A stretch of 28,467 nucleotides of DNA from Candidatus Bathyarchaeota archaeon. GTDB lineage: Archaea; Thermoproteota; Bathyarchaeia; TCS64. The notes below the pieces were generated by a model. It saw only the letters and a list, made by a program, of their open reading frames with translations, did not search any database and was not told the origin of the DNA. This document shows, piece after piece, positions 15,108 through 23,845 of the stretch (position 1 is the stretch's first letter; every line of letters starts with the position of its first letter). The stretch covers positions 1 through 28,467 of the forward strand of contig JAFGTA010000117.1 of the NCBI GenBank assembly GCA_016934355.1, read 5' to 3'. Position numbers and translations under genes: made by a program.

Positions 15108-15665
15108 TTACTGCTGCTTGAGCCAGTCGCCTAGCTTCCTGAACGCCCTAGCCCTGTGGCTGATCTTCGACTTCTCCGCGGCAGTCATCTCGCCGAACGT
15201 CCTGCCGTCGCCCTCGTCTGGTATGAATATAGGGTCGTATCCGAACCCGTTGGTGCCCCTCATCTCGTGTGAGAGCCGTCCCCGCACCTCACCCGTGAAC
15301 GACACGCTGGTGTCGCCGTCCCTGAAGGCCACCGCGGACAGGTACCTCGCGCCCCGCTCCTCGTCGCCCTCCAAGAGCTTCAGTATACCATCGTTGTCGA
15401 TGGTGCGCAGCGCGTAGCTGCTGTAAGGTCCGGGGAAACCAAAGTACTTGTCGATGTAGAGACCCGCGTCCTCGATGAGGAGGGGTATGTCCACGTCCAG
15501 CACCTTGAGGCTGTACTCGGCGATCACCTCGGGGTCGTCGGCCTGTATCTCTACGCGGTCGATGTTGAGGCGCTCAAGCTCGACGCCGTACTCTGCGAGT
15601 ACCTCCCGAGCCTCATCGTATTTGTGGTCGCTGCTGGTGCCCATCCATATCTTAGTTCTTCTCAA
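15108..15665 (-). CDS. rdgB: XTP/dITP diphosphatase (HAM1/RdgB family)
   Basis: A protein of about 185 residues that hydrolyses non-canonical purine nucleotides (XTP, dITP) to monophosphates. The N-terminal KIWMGTSSDHKYDEAREVL corresponds to the family's T/SGNxxK nucleotide loop, IPLLIEDAGLYID to the metal-binding segment, and GTNGFGYDPIFIPDEGDGRTFGEMTAAEKSKISHRARAF to the conserved C-terminal signature. The open frame extends to 15704, but the TTG at 15665, preceded by GGAAGG, keeps the first beta strand and overlaps the bud32 stop by 14 bp. It is the last gene of the kae1-bud32 operon. Confidence 0.93.
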   Translation of the reverse strand: MRRTKIWMGTSSDHKYDEAREVLAEYGVELERLNIDRVEIQADDPEVIAEYSLKVLDVDIPLLIEDAGLYIDKYFGFPGPYSSYALRTIDNDGILKLLEGDEERGARYLSAVAFRDGDTSVSFTGEVRGRLSHEMRGTNGFGYDPIFIPDEGDGRTFGEMTAAEKSKISHRARAFRKLGDWLKQQ

Positions 15666-16284
15666 TGTACCTTCCCCTCTTCGCCACCTCGTCCATGCGC
15701 TCAAGCGCCTCGTCGGCTTCAGAGCCCAGCGCCTCCCTGTACCCAGCCTTGAACGCCTCCAGAAGCGGCTCCTGGTACCTGTAATGGGTGCTCGTGAGCA
15801 TCCTGTTCATCAGGTTCAGGTCGACGCCGCGCTTCTCCACCTCGGTGCTCACCTCGCTTAACCCGAAGTCGATGAACACTATCCTGTCCCCCTGCTTTAG
15901 GATGTTGCTTGTGGTTAGGTCGCCGTGAATAATACCAGACTTATGAAGCCTTCCAGAGTAGAAACCGATACGTTTGAAGAGCTTCACCCGCTCCTCGTCC
16001 GTTAACTGGTCTACAAGGTCTCTGATCTTGATGCCGTCGATATACTCCATGACTATGATGGTGTTCTCGTTGTCAACCTGATAGAGGAGGGGCGTGGGCA
16101 CACCGTTGCATTTGGCTCGGTGGATGATGTCTGCCTCATGATTGCTCTGAGATTTCCTCATCTGGTAGTCCAATTCAGGGTGCCTATACTTCTTCGGTGT
16201 CCGCGCCTTCTTCATAGCCTTCAACCCGTTCCAGTCAACGAGGAAAAGATCGGCTTCGGCTCCCTTGGCAACTAGCTTCTCCAC
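15652..16284 (-). CDS. bud32: KEOPS kinase/ATPase Bud32
   Basis: A 210-residue minimal RIO-like kinase without the usual C-lobe. It shows the catalytic HGDLTTSN (H120-N127) and the metal-binding DFG (D139-G141), with a nucleotide-binding Lys in LKAMKKAR. Bud32 binds Kae1 and powers t6A formation by ATP hydrolysis. Its start overlaps the kae1 stop by 13 bp, so the two are separate polypeptides from overlapping genes, unlike the fused Kae1-Bud32 of several euryarchaea. The C-terminal basic tail ends RGRYIEKN. Confidence 0.95.
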   Translation of the reverse strand: MEKLVAKGAEADLFLVDWNGLKAMKKARTPKKYRHPELDYQMRKSQSNHEADIIHRAKCNGVPTPLLYQVDNENTIIVMEYIDGIKIRDLVDQLTDEERVKLFKRIGFYSGRLHKSGIIHGDLTTSNILKQGDRIVFIDFGLSEVSTEVEKRGVDLNLMNRMLTSTHYRYQEPLLEAFKAGYREALGSEADEALERMDEVAKRGRYIEKN

Positions 16285-17258
16285 GGTATCTCCACCTGAT
16301 CCATTCTCCAGCTAGGGTTAACATGGCTACTCTCGACTGGCGTCACGTACCCTGCGTTGTAGGCGACGATGCCTGTCCAAGCGATCATGGCTCCGTTATC
16401 CTGCGCGAGCCTGATTGGTACGACGTAGGGTGCCGCCCCGTGGTCCTCTGCGATATCTCTGATTATTGATGAAAGTCTCTTGTTAGCCGCAACGCCGCCA
16501 GTCAATAACAGTTCGGGTTTGCTGGTGTGGGCTAGGGCTCGCTCAGTGACTTCGCCTAGCATGGCGTAAGCTGTCTCCTGCAGGCTGAAGCACAGGTCCT
16601 CAATCCTATGCTTCCCCGTGTGGAGCTCGCCCGTGATGGCCGTCAGCAACCCGCTGTAGCTCAGGTCCATGCCCTTCACGCCATAGGGTAGCGGGATCAG
16701 CTTCTCGCCAAAGGCTGCCTTACGCTCAATGTCCGGTCCACCCGGGTACTCCAGACCGGCTTCCCTTGCGAAGGTGTCGAAGCAGTTGCCTACGGCTATG
16801 TCGAGGGTCTCCCCGAATATCCTGTACCTGCCCGACTCGTAGCCTGACACGATGGTGTTGCCGCCTGAAACGTAGAGGGTGAGAGGATCAGCGGCCCCCG
16901 TCGCCATCCGGCCCACCTCGACGTGGGCGACGCAGTGGTTCACCCCAACGAGGGGCTTTCCGAGGTACGCCGCCAACGCGCGTGCACTGGTAGCCCCCGT
17001 CCTGAGGCACGGCCCCAGCCCGGGTCCCTGTGCGAACGCGATGATGTCGATCTCGTCGATGGACACCTTGGCCGTGTCGAGGGCCCGCCTTATGACGTTT
17101 CCCATCTCCTCGCTGTGGTGCCGAGCCGCCTCCCTTGGGTGGATTCCGCCGGTGTCAGGGACGTGGATGTCCACTATGTTGGCTAGGACCTCCTTCCCGC
17201 TGGACACGACACCTATCCCGAGGTTGTCTGCGGTTGACTCTACACCGAGCGCGATCAT
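16272..17258 (-). CDS. kae1: KEOPS catalytic subunit Kae1 (tRNA t6A threonylcarbamoyltransferase)
   Basis: A 328-residue ASKHA-fold enzyme that transfers the threonylcarbamoyl group to A37 of ANN-decoding tRNAs. The metal ligands are in NHCVAHVE (H108, H112) and LAQDNGAMIAW near the C-terminus; nucleotide-binding motifs include LGVESTADNLG, GPGLGPCLRTG and LLLTGGVAANKRL. HPREAARHHSEEM is the family's conserved N-terminal signature. The ATG at 17258 gives the standard length. It is the first gene of the kae1-bud32-rdgB operon; a T-rich TATA-like run on the minus strand (near 17284) suggests a very short leader. Confidence 0.97.
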   Translation of the reverse strand: MIALGVESTADNLGIGVVSSGKEVLANIVDIHVPDTGGIHPREAARHHSEEMGNVIRRALDTAKVSIDEIDIIAFAQGPGLGPCLRTGATSARALAAYLGKPLVGVNHCVAHVEVGRMATGAADPLTLYVSGGNTIVSGYESGRYRIFGETLDIAVGNCFDTFAREAGLEYPGGPDIERKAAFGEKLIPLPYGVKGMDLSYSGLLTAITGELHTGKHRIEDLCFSLQETAYAMLGEVTERALAHTSKPELLLTGGVAANKRLSSIIRDIAEDHGAAPYVVPIRLAQDNGAMIAWTGIVAYNAGYVTPVESSHVNPSWRMDQVEIPWRS

Positions 17259-17314
17259 TCAAACCCAGAAACCATGAACGTAATAAAAACCTTTAGACAA
17301 ACCCCACGTATGCA

Positions 17315-17379
17315 GCATGTTCGATGTGTCACCGCTGACACATACATGCGCATTTTACCGTCTTGGTTGAAGGTGACAC
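17315..17379 (+). promoter_or_regulatory. Chemoreceptor leader with inverted repeat and alternative pairing
   Basis: ATGTGTCA (17324-17331) pairs perfectly with TGACACAT (17336-17343) around CCGC, and GCATGT (17315-17320) pairs with ACATGC (17344-17349), giving a 14-bp interrupted stem with a 3-nt bulge. GTGTCACC (17326-17333) can also pair with GGTGACAC (17372-17379), so two exclusive folds exist. A TATA-like TAATAAAAACC (about 17281-17291) would start transcription just before the structure, 55-85 nt ahead of the chemoreceptor gene. Confidence 0.55.
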
Positions 17380-17398
17380 CATTACGACCTAGACGAGA

Positions 17399-18844
17399 GT
17401 GCACAGATTGGCAGTTAGATCATTCATATCGCGTCATACAGGCGCGCAGATCGCGGGCGGGGGCAACGCGAGCAAGGAAACTGGACGCTTCAAGACCTAC
17501 CTGGACGCGGCTTCGTCGCCCATCGCGGTCGTTGACAGGGAATGTCGCTTCATCTACGTAAACCCCGCTGCCGCGGGCCTCGTGGACGGCACCCCAGAGG
17601 GCCTCATCGGGAAGGACTACTACGACGTCTTCAAGCCGGAGACCAGCGAGAGCTGCCCGGTTAACAAGGCTCTAACCGAGGGGGTGGTCGCGGCGCAGCA
17701 GACCGTCGCCCACGGCGCAGCCGAGAAAACGTTGTTCCACAGGGCGGCGCCACTCAAGGAAGGCGATCAGGTTCTGGGCGCAGTTATTCACTTCATAGAC
17801 GTGTCTCAGGAGGAGCAAAACCTCGGAGACATCGAGGAATCCATCGCGAGGGCGAGTGAGGCGGCTCAGGGCATAGAGAAGAAGATCAGCGACCTCATGG
17901 AGGTAGCCAGAAGCATCGGCGAGATGAGCAGCAACATGGCCCGCGAGTCGGACAGCCTGAGCTCAAGCATGCAGCAGGTACAGGGGGCAAGCAACTCCGT
18001 GTCCGAGGGCGCCCAGAAGCTCGCCATCGTGGCGGCAAAGTCCGACAAGACAGTCAAGGAGCTCATGGAGATGATGAGCGTCGTCGCGGACAGCACCGTC
18101 CAGATGAACGAGCTCGTGAAGAACAGCAACGAGCTCACACGCCAGGTCGGCGAGGGCAGCCAGAACGCCATGGGCACCCTGAAGGACATCATCACGTCCA
18201 ACGAGGGAGTGAGCGAGGTCATAGAGGAGGTGAAGAACGCCGTCGGCAACGTCGCGGGGCTCGCCAAACAGATCTCCGACATAGCAGGGCAGGTCAACAT
18301 GCTGGCCCTCAACGCCGCAATCGAGGCAGCGCGCGCCGGCGAGGCGGGGCGGGGCTTCGCCGTCGTAGCCGACCAGGTGAAGCAGCTCGCGGGCCAGACA
18401 GGTGTGGCGGCTAAGACGGCTGTGAGCACCATCGACGAGATCACGGAGTCCAGCGAAAAGGCGGCGGAGATCTCCGTGGACGCCAGCGAGGCTGCCATGA
18501 AGGGAGGCGAGGTCGTCGGCATGGCCGTGAAGGGCACCGAGCAGGTTGTGGAGGCCATGAGCAAGATACTCGGGCTAACCGCCGGGCTGTCGAGTAACGT
18601 GGAGAGCAGCATGACGAGCCTGGACGAGGTGACTCAGGCTATCCAGCAGGTGGCCAGCTTCAGCGAGGAGGCTGCATCCGCGGCAGAGCAGTCTGCGGCG
18701 AGCATCGAGGAGCAGACGGCGAGCACAGAGGAGTTCGCCGCGGGTACCCAGGTCATCCTCAAGGAGAGCGAGAAGGCCACCGAGATACTCTTCGAGATGC
18801 TGGACGACCTGCAGAGCCTGAGGCAGAGCCTCGTAAAAGAGTAA
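17399..18844 (+). CDS. Cytoplasmic methyl-accepting chemotaxis protein with N-terminal PAS domain
   Basis: A 481-residue protein without a membrane segment. A PAS domain (about residues 28-135: [31 protein letters not shown] through [17 protein letters not shown]) precedes a long coiled-coil signalling domain. The hairpin tip near residues 296-335 ([17 protein letters not shown] and [16 protein letters not shown]) is the canonical CheA/CheW contact region. It probably senses a cytosolic redox, gas or small-molecule signal through PAS and controls CheA or another partner. No other che gene is nearby. The GTG start is uncertain; the first ~25 residues look unconserved and the true start may be further in. 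Confidence 0.92.
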   Translation: MHRLAVRSFISRHTGAQIAGGGNASKETGRFKTYLDAASSPIAVVDRECRFIYVNPAAAGLVDGTPEGLIGKDYYDVFKPETSESCPVNKALTEGVVAAQQTVAHGAAEKTLFHRAAPLKEGDQVLGAVIHFIDVSQEEQNLGDIEESIARASEAAQGIEKKISDLMEVARSIGEMSSNMARESDSLSSSMQQVQGASNSVSEGAQKLAIVAAKSDKTVKELMEMMSVVADSTVQMNELVKNSNELTRQVGEGSQNAMGTLKDIITSNEGVSEVIEEVKNAVGNVAGLAKQISDIAGQVNMLALNAAIEAARAGEAGRGFAVVADQVKQLAGQTGVAAKTAVSTIDEITESSEKAAEISVDASEAAMKGGEVVGMAVKGTEQVVEAMSKILGLTAGLSSNVESSMTSLDEVTQAIQQVASFSEEAASAAEQSAASIEEQTASTEEFAAGTQVILKESEKATEILFEMLDDLQSLRQSLVKE

Positions 18845-18879
18845 AAAAACTCCTTATTTTATAAAAAAAGAAATTTTGT
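18845..18879. terminator. AT-rich convergent terminator region
   Basis: The 35-nt gap between the convergent chemoreceptor and leuS genes consists mainly of A and T runs (A7, TTATTTTATA, A7, ATTTTG). T-tracts on both strands fit factor-independent archaeal termination in both directions. Confidence 0.65.
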
Positions 18880-21801
18880 TTACTGGACGTAGATGGCTGG
18901 CCTGTATGGCTTCGCCCTGTGGGCGCGCTTCGCCGGGTCCTCGATCCAGGGGTCGCTCTCGGCTGAGACGGCGACGGAGCAGCCGTACTCGCCCTCGATG
19001 AAGGACATGGCGTCCTGTAGCAGGTTCACCTCGTTGAGCTGCCCCATCTCCAGTCTGAGCTCGACCTCCCGATCCGGGAGCTTTATGACGTCGTCGGCGA
19101 TCTGCCTCGCGTACCCCGGAACCGCCTTGCTACGTGCCTTCATCTCGTCGTCCTTGAACGCTGCCTTGATGAGGGTGCCGACGTCCAGCATGTCGTTCGC
19201 GGCTAGCTCCAGCGCCTTGAGGTATATCTTCCACTTCCAGCCGTCGGCTGTGTAGAAGTGTATCTTCTCTGGGCTGATGCCTGTGACGCGGGTGATCTTC
19301 TGCACGTCGTCCATGCATGTCTGTATCATGTTCTCCAGTGTCTCGCTGTCCATGCTGACGAGATCTTCGTCCACCTTGGGCCAGTCGGCGAACGCTATGA
19401 AGCCTTCGCCGCCCATCTTCTCCCATATCTCCTCGCACAGGTGGGGCGTGAAAGGCGTCATCATCCTGACCTGGGTGTCCAGCGCCCTCCACTCGACGTA
19501 GCGGATGGCGTCCGCCCTCTCAGGCGTGTCCAGCTGCCTAGCCACTCGTTTCTGGTACCAGTCCATGTCCTGGTTCAGGTTGTACATGGCTGCGTGGATG
19601 GTCTTTCGGACCTTGAGCTCCACCATGGCCTCGTCGGCCTCGGCGATGTAGCTCTGCAGCCTGCTCAGCATCCACCTGTCGATGTCTCTGAGGTTGTCGG
19701 GGCTGCCCCTGCCCTGGGCTATGATCTCCGTGGCTCGGATGTAGAACTTGTCCAGGTTGTCCTTCATGTTCTTGGCGAGGTCGGGGCTGAAGTCGGCGTC
19801 CTTGAGGGGCTCCGCAGTGATCATGAGGCTCATCCTCAGCGGGTCGGCTCCGAACATCTCGATGGCGTTTATCAACGGTATGATGTTGTTGAGGCTCTTG
19901 CTCATCTTGCTGCCCTCCATGAGCACAGAGCCGTTCACCACGATGCCCTTGGGCCACATCTCGCGGGGCCATATACCGTCGTGGCAGAACACCATGTAGG
20001 TGAGGTGGTTGCTGATGAGGTCGCGTCCGCTGTGCCTCGCCTCGGGCGGGTAGAAGTAGCTGAACTCGCTGTGAATCTCCTCCAGCTTCTCCACGGGGTA
20101 ACTTGTGGACTCGGCGACGGCCTCGGACTCACCCTTGCCAAGGAACACATAGTCCCAGAACTCCTCCGTGAGGGTCTCGGGGTCCGGTTTAACCTCGTTG
20201 ATGCCCTTGATCACCGTGTAGTACGCCATGTAGATGACCGAGTCGCTCAGCGCCTCGATGGTCCAGTCGGGGCTCCAAGGCAGAGGAGTCCCCAGCCCAG
20301 CCTTCCTGGCGCACGCCTTCTCGCGCAGCCAGTCCACAACGTTGTGGAACTCCTGCCTCAGCTCGTAGGGTATGATGGTCATGCTGTCTATGTTCTCGTG
20401 GGCCAGCTTCTTCCAAGCCGGGTCGCCATAGTTGATGAACCACTGGTTCTCGAATATCTTGACAACGACCTCGGAGCCGCAGCGGCACTGCACCGGCTCA
20501 AGCATCTCGTACATGGTGGTGGCCATGCCCTTGGCCACGATGTCCTGCTTCACAGCCTCCTTGGCCTGCTGCACAGGCATCGAGGCGTACTGGCCTGTGT
20601 TGTTCCGCATCCTTCCGCCGTGGAACTCTGAGCTGTATATCTCCTTGGTGGCCCTCTCCAGCTTGGGGTCGTTCTGGTCTGTGATGCCCATCTTCTCGAC
20701 GGCGTCCTTCGCGGGGACGCTGCTGAAGCCGTCTATCTCGATGACGCTTATGGGCTCCAGGTCCTTGACGTCGCCCGGCTTGATTTTGAACGACTCCGGG
20801 TTCTTCTTCACCTCCCGCTTCAGCTGCTCAAGGGCCACGAGGTCGAAGGGGGCGTGGGCGGGTACAGACATCACGACGCCTGTTACCGCCTTGGGGTCCA
20901 CGAAGCTGGCGGGAAGCATGGGAAACTCGTCACCTGTCACCGGGTTGGTTATGGTGACGCCCACGTACTTGCTTCCCTGGAACTCGTTGACGACCTCCAC
21001 GTCCCGCTCCAGCAGCTTCAGCTTGTCGGCTGCCTCGGCGCTGATGACCCACGTCTCGTCGTCCACCTTGGCCTCGACGTACACGGCGTCCGGGTTGATC
21101 CACATGTTGGTGACGCCGTACACCGTCTCGGGGCGCAGAGTCCCCGCGGGGAAGATGAGATCATCCTTCCTGAACTTGATGACCGTGAACTCCTCGATCT
21201 CGGGCTCCTTATCCCCGATGGTGTCGTGCTGCCCCACCGGGTTGCCGCAGCTGGGGCACCAGCCCACAGGGTGGCTGCCCTGGGTGATGAAACCTCTGTC
21301 ACGCAGCTTGGTGAACTGCCACTCGATGAACTTGCTGTAGATCGGGTCCACCGTGGTGAACTCGCGGCGCCAGTCCATGCTGTACCCGATGCGCTGCATC
21401 CCGTGCTTGATCTCGTCGGCGAAGTACGTCGCCATGCTGATGGGGTCCTCCAGCTCGGGCAGCTTCTCCTCAGGTATGTTGTACAGGTTGAGGAACGTCT
21501 CGAGTAGCTCCGGGTCTCGGTCCTTAAGCCTCTCCACCATGGCGAATAGTGGTGTGCCGGTGTAGTGCCACGCCATGGGGAGCAGCACGTTGTACCCGTG
21601 CATCCGTTTCCAGCGGGCGTGGACGTCCGTCAACGTGTAGGTGCGCCCATGCCCGATGTGCTGCGGACTGTTAGGGTACGGGTACGCCACGGTCAGGTAG
21701 AACTTAGGCTTCTCAGGGTCGGGGTCGGTCTCGAAGGCGCCGGCATCCGCCCAGCGCTTCTGCCACTTCGCCTCGATCTGTTTCCAGTCAACCATATGCA
21801 T
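18880..21801 (-). CDS. leuS: Leucyl-tRNA synthetase, archaeal type
   Basis: A class I synthetase of about 973 residues that charges tRNA-Leu. The ATP-binding HIGH motif is in NSPQHIGHGRTYTL and KMSKS in GSKMSKSLNNII. A CPSCGNPVG zinc site and the CP1 editing domain (VVMSVPAHAPFDLVAL, with the conserved editing Asp) lie between them, and an archaeal/eukaryotic-type C-terminal region follows the anticodon-binding domain. The open frame runs to 21837, but a minus-strand TATA-like CCTTTATT (near 21842) predicts transcription from about 21817 and GAGG lies just before the ATG at 21801, so that start is chosen; ATG 21795 is an alternative. Confidence 0.95.
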   Translation of the reverse strand: MHMVDWKQIEAKWQKRWADAGAFETDPDPEKPKFYLTVAYPYPNSPQHIGHGRTYTLTDVHARWKRMHGYNVLLPMAWHYTGTPLFAMVERLKDRDPELLETFLNLYNIPEEKLPELEDPISMATYFADEIKHGMQRIGYSMDWRREFTTVDPIYSKFIEWQFTKLRDRGFITQGSHPVGWCPSCGNPVGQHDTIGDKEPEIEEFTVIKFRKDDLIFPAGTLRPETVYGVTNMWINPDAVYVEAKVDDETWVISAEAADKLKLLERDVEVVNEFQGSKYVGVTITNPVTGDEFPMLPASFVDPKAVTGVVMSVPAHAPFDLVALEQLKREVKKNPESFKIKPGDVKDLEPISVIEIDGFSSVPAKDAVEKMGITDQNDPKLERATKEIYSSEFHGGRMRNNTGQYASMPVQQAKEAVKQDIVAKGMATTMYEMLEPVQCRCGSEVVVKIFENQWFINYGDPAWKKLAHENIDSMTIIPYELRQEFHNVVDWLREKACARKAGLGTPLPWSPDWTIEALSDSVIYMAYYTVIKGINEVKPDPETLTEEFWDYVFLGKGESEAVAESTSYPVEKLEEIHSEFSYFYPPEARHSGRDLISNHLTYMVFCHDGIWPREMWPKGIVVNGSVLMEGSKMSKSLNNIIPLINAIEMFGADPLRMSLMITAEPLKDADFSPDLAKNMKDNLDKFYIRATEIIAQGRGSPDNLRDIDRWMLSRLQSYIAEADEAMVELKVRKTIHAAMYNLNQDMDWYQKRVARQLDTPERADAIRYVEWRALDTQVRMMTPFTPHLCEEIWEKMGGEGFIAFADWPKVDEDLVSMDSETLENMIQTCMDDVQKITRVTGISPEKIHFYTADGWKWKIYLKALELAANDMLDVGTLIKAAFKDDEMKARSKAVPGYARQIADDVIKLPDREVELRLEMGQLNEVNLLQDAMSFIEGEYGCSVAVSAESDPWIEDPAKRAHRAKPYRPAIYVQ

Positions 21802-21937
21802 ACTATCCTCTAGCTCTGTCAACTTGAGGAAGGACACCGGAATAAAGGTTATGAGTAAAAACGGTTACGCACCGTAGGCGTATCGTCTGTGATTTCGGTA
21901 GTACGACAAATAATGAGGAAAAGGGGGTTGAACCCAG

Positions 21938-23704
21938 TTATTCCAGTACCGCTCTTATCCTCCGCACGCCCGCGGAGATACCTTCTTCCTTTACTATCTT
22001 GAATCGCCCAAGCTCACCCGTGTTCTTCACGTGTGGACCGCTGCACAGCTCCATCGAGAAGTCGCCGACAGAATACACCGAGACCTTTTCCCCGTATTTC
22101 TGCTCGAACACCGCCTGGCTCCCCATCTTTATGGCTTCTTCTAGCGTGGTCTCAACTCGTTTAACTGGGATGGCTTTCTTGATCTGCTCGTTAACCAGCG
22201 CCTCTACGTCCTTTATCTCTTCGTCAGTCAGCTTTCTGTCGAAGTTGAAGTCGAACCGTAGACGCTTCTGTGTTATGTTTGAGCCCTTCTGGGCGATCTC
22301 TTTCCCCAGCACCCGTCTCAACGCCTCGTTGAGCAGGTGTGTCGCGGTGTGCAGCTTCACAGTCTCCTTAGACTTGTCGGCTAAGCCGCTGCCGAACCTT
22401 TTGTCTGCGCCGGCTTTGGACACTTTTTGATGTTTATGGAACTCTACGTTGAACCCATCCACGTCCACGGGGATGTTGTTCTCGACGCCCAGTTCACATG
22501 TTATCTCTATGGGGAAACCGAAGCTCTGGTAGAGGAGGAACGCGTCCTTGGCGTCGATCTTGTTCTTATTTTTAGCTATTCTGTTGAATCTGTTTAAGCC
22601 CCTTGCCAGCGTGTGGTAAAATTTCTTGTACTCTTTCTTTAACTCGGACACGATCGAGTCTTCACCGGACTTTAGGTGGGGGTATTCAGCGGAGTACATC
22701 TCGATTATGGTCTCGGCTAGGGTGCTCAGGAACTCCTCCTCTATGCCCATCAGTTTCCCGTGTCTGATGGCTTTTCTAATCATCCTCCGTAAGACGTATC
22801 CCTGCTCCACGTTCAACGGAACTATGCCTTCGGCGAGAAGGAAGGCCGCTGCACGGGCGTGATCACATATTATTCTGACGCTTCTTATCTGGTCTGCAGA
22901 GATTTCCTCAATACCGGCTAGTTCTTTGACTCTCTCTACGAGGGGCATGAATATCTCGGTTTCAAACGCGTTATCCTTGCCCTGTAAGACGGCGGTGGTC
23001 CTCTCGACCCCCATCCCGGTGTCAACGTTCTTCTGTTCAAGGAGCTCATACCTTCCGTCCGGGGTCTTGTTGTACTCCATGAAGACGTTGTTCCATATCT
23101 CACAGTATTTTCCACAAGAGCAGCCCGGCTGACATTCCTCTCCACAGGGCTCTTTCCCTGTATCGTAGAATATCTCGGTGTCAGGCCCACATGGCCCGGT
23201 GCTCCCGACGGGGCCCCACCAGTTATCCTCTTTAGGCAAATAGAATATCTTCTCCTCGGGAACTCCGAGCTCCATCCACACCCTTGCGCTTTCATCGTCC
23301 CGGGGGCTCTCATCATCTCCCGCGAATACGGTATAAGACAGCCTCTCAGGGTCGAGGTTGAGCCATTCCTTGCTCGTCAGGAACTCGTAGCTCCACGGTA
23401 TGGATTCTTGCTTAAAGTAGTCTCCGAGAGACCAGTTCCCCAGCATCTCGAAGAAGCTCAGGTGGAAACTATCCCCCACTTCATCGATGTCGCTGGTCCT
23501 GAGGCATTTCTGTAAGTTGACTAGTTTTTTCCCACTGGGATGCGGTTGACCCATTAGATACGGTACGAGCGGATGCATCCCAGCCGAGATGAATAACGCG
23601 GTAGGGTCGTTTTCCGGTATGAGAGAAGCATTCGCGATCAATTTATGCCCGTTGCTCTGGAAAAACTCCAAGTACATCTTTTTCAGCTTATCAGCACTAA
23701 TCAA
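21938..23704 (-). CDS. alaS: Alanyl-tRNA synthetase, short bacterial/CPR-like form lacking C-terminal domain
   Basis: A 588-residue class II synthetase for tRNA-Ala. The catalytic core is bacterial-like (PENDPTALFISAGMHPLVPYL, FHLSFFEMLGNWSLGDYFK, TGPCGPDTEIFYD), with a Cys-rich insertion (CGEECQPGCSCGKYCEIWN). The editing domain keeps its zinc ligands H452, H456 (HTATH) and C554, H558 (CSGPH). The protein stops right after AGVRRIRAVLE, so the DHHA1/C-Ala region of typical ~870-900 residue enzymes is absent, as is the archaeal-type N-terminal organisation. From memory this layout is characteristic of Patescibacteria/CPR AlaRS. G+C is visibly lower than in leuS. TTG start, preceded by GGTGG. 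It lies downstream of rpl12, as alaS does in Sulfolobales. Confidence 0.95.
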   Translation of the reverse strand: MISADKLKKMYLEFFQSNGHKLIANASLIPENDPTALFISAGMHPLVPYLMGQPHPSGKKLVNLQKCLRTSDIDEVGDSFHLSFFEMLGNWSLGDYFKQESIPWSYEFLTSKEWLNLDPERLSYTVFAGDDESPRDDESARVWMELGVPEEKIFYLPKEDNWWGPVGSTGPCGPDTEIFYDTGKEPCGEECQPGCSCGKYCEIWNNVFMEYNKTPDGRYELLEQKNVDTGMGVERTTAVLQGKDNAFETEIFMPLVERVKELAGIEEISADQIRSVRIICDHARAAAFLLAEGIVPLNVEQGYVLRRMIRKAIRHGKLMGIEEEFLSTLAETIIEMYSAEYPHLKSGEDSIVSELKKEYKKFYHTLARGLNRFNRIAKNKNKIDAKDAFLLYQSFGFPIEITCELGVENNIPVDVDGFNVEFHKHQKVSKAGADKRFGSGLADKSKETVKLHTATHLLNEALRRVLGKEIAQKGSNITQKRLRFDFNFDRKLTDEEIKDVEALVNEQIKKAIPVKRVETTLEEAIKMGSQAVFEQKYGEKVSVYSVGDFSMELCSGPHVKNTGELGRFKIVKEEGISAGVRRIRAVLE

Positions 23705-23845
23705 TCAAACCACCATAGTCGCGTCTGTAATTCATTTAAGGATAACTTAGGCACACAGACAAGATGTAAGCTATCTAATAGCATCTGGGTATGGCTCCTT
23801 AAAACTAGGATAGAGATAGACTCACATAAAGAAACTTGGGGGAGG
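23705..23845. other. Spacer between rpl12 and alaS
   Basis: A 141-nt gap on the minus strand. A TATA-like TTAAATGAAT (about 23729-23738) suggests alaS has its own promoter rather than being read only from rpl12. No ORF or structured element was recognised. Confidence 0.4.

Noticed and set aside
15652..17258. Kae1-Bud32 fusion
   Set aside because: The frames differ and overlap by 13 bp, with a stop codon ending kae1, so they are separate proteins.
19258..20631. 457-residue plus-strand open frame antisense to leuS
   Set aside because: It lies entirely within a well-supported LeuRS gene and shows no recognisable domain; same reasoning for 20432-21340, 8541-9341 and 17866-18612.
21838..21937. 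AlaRS as a frameshifted full-length gene
   Set aside because: Only about 100 nt separate the alaS stop from the LeuRS promoter and start, so the missing ~300 residues cannot be encoded downstream; the short form is genuine.
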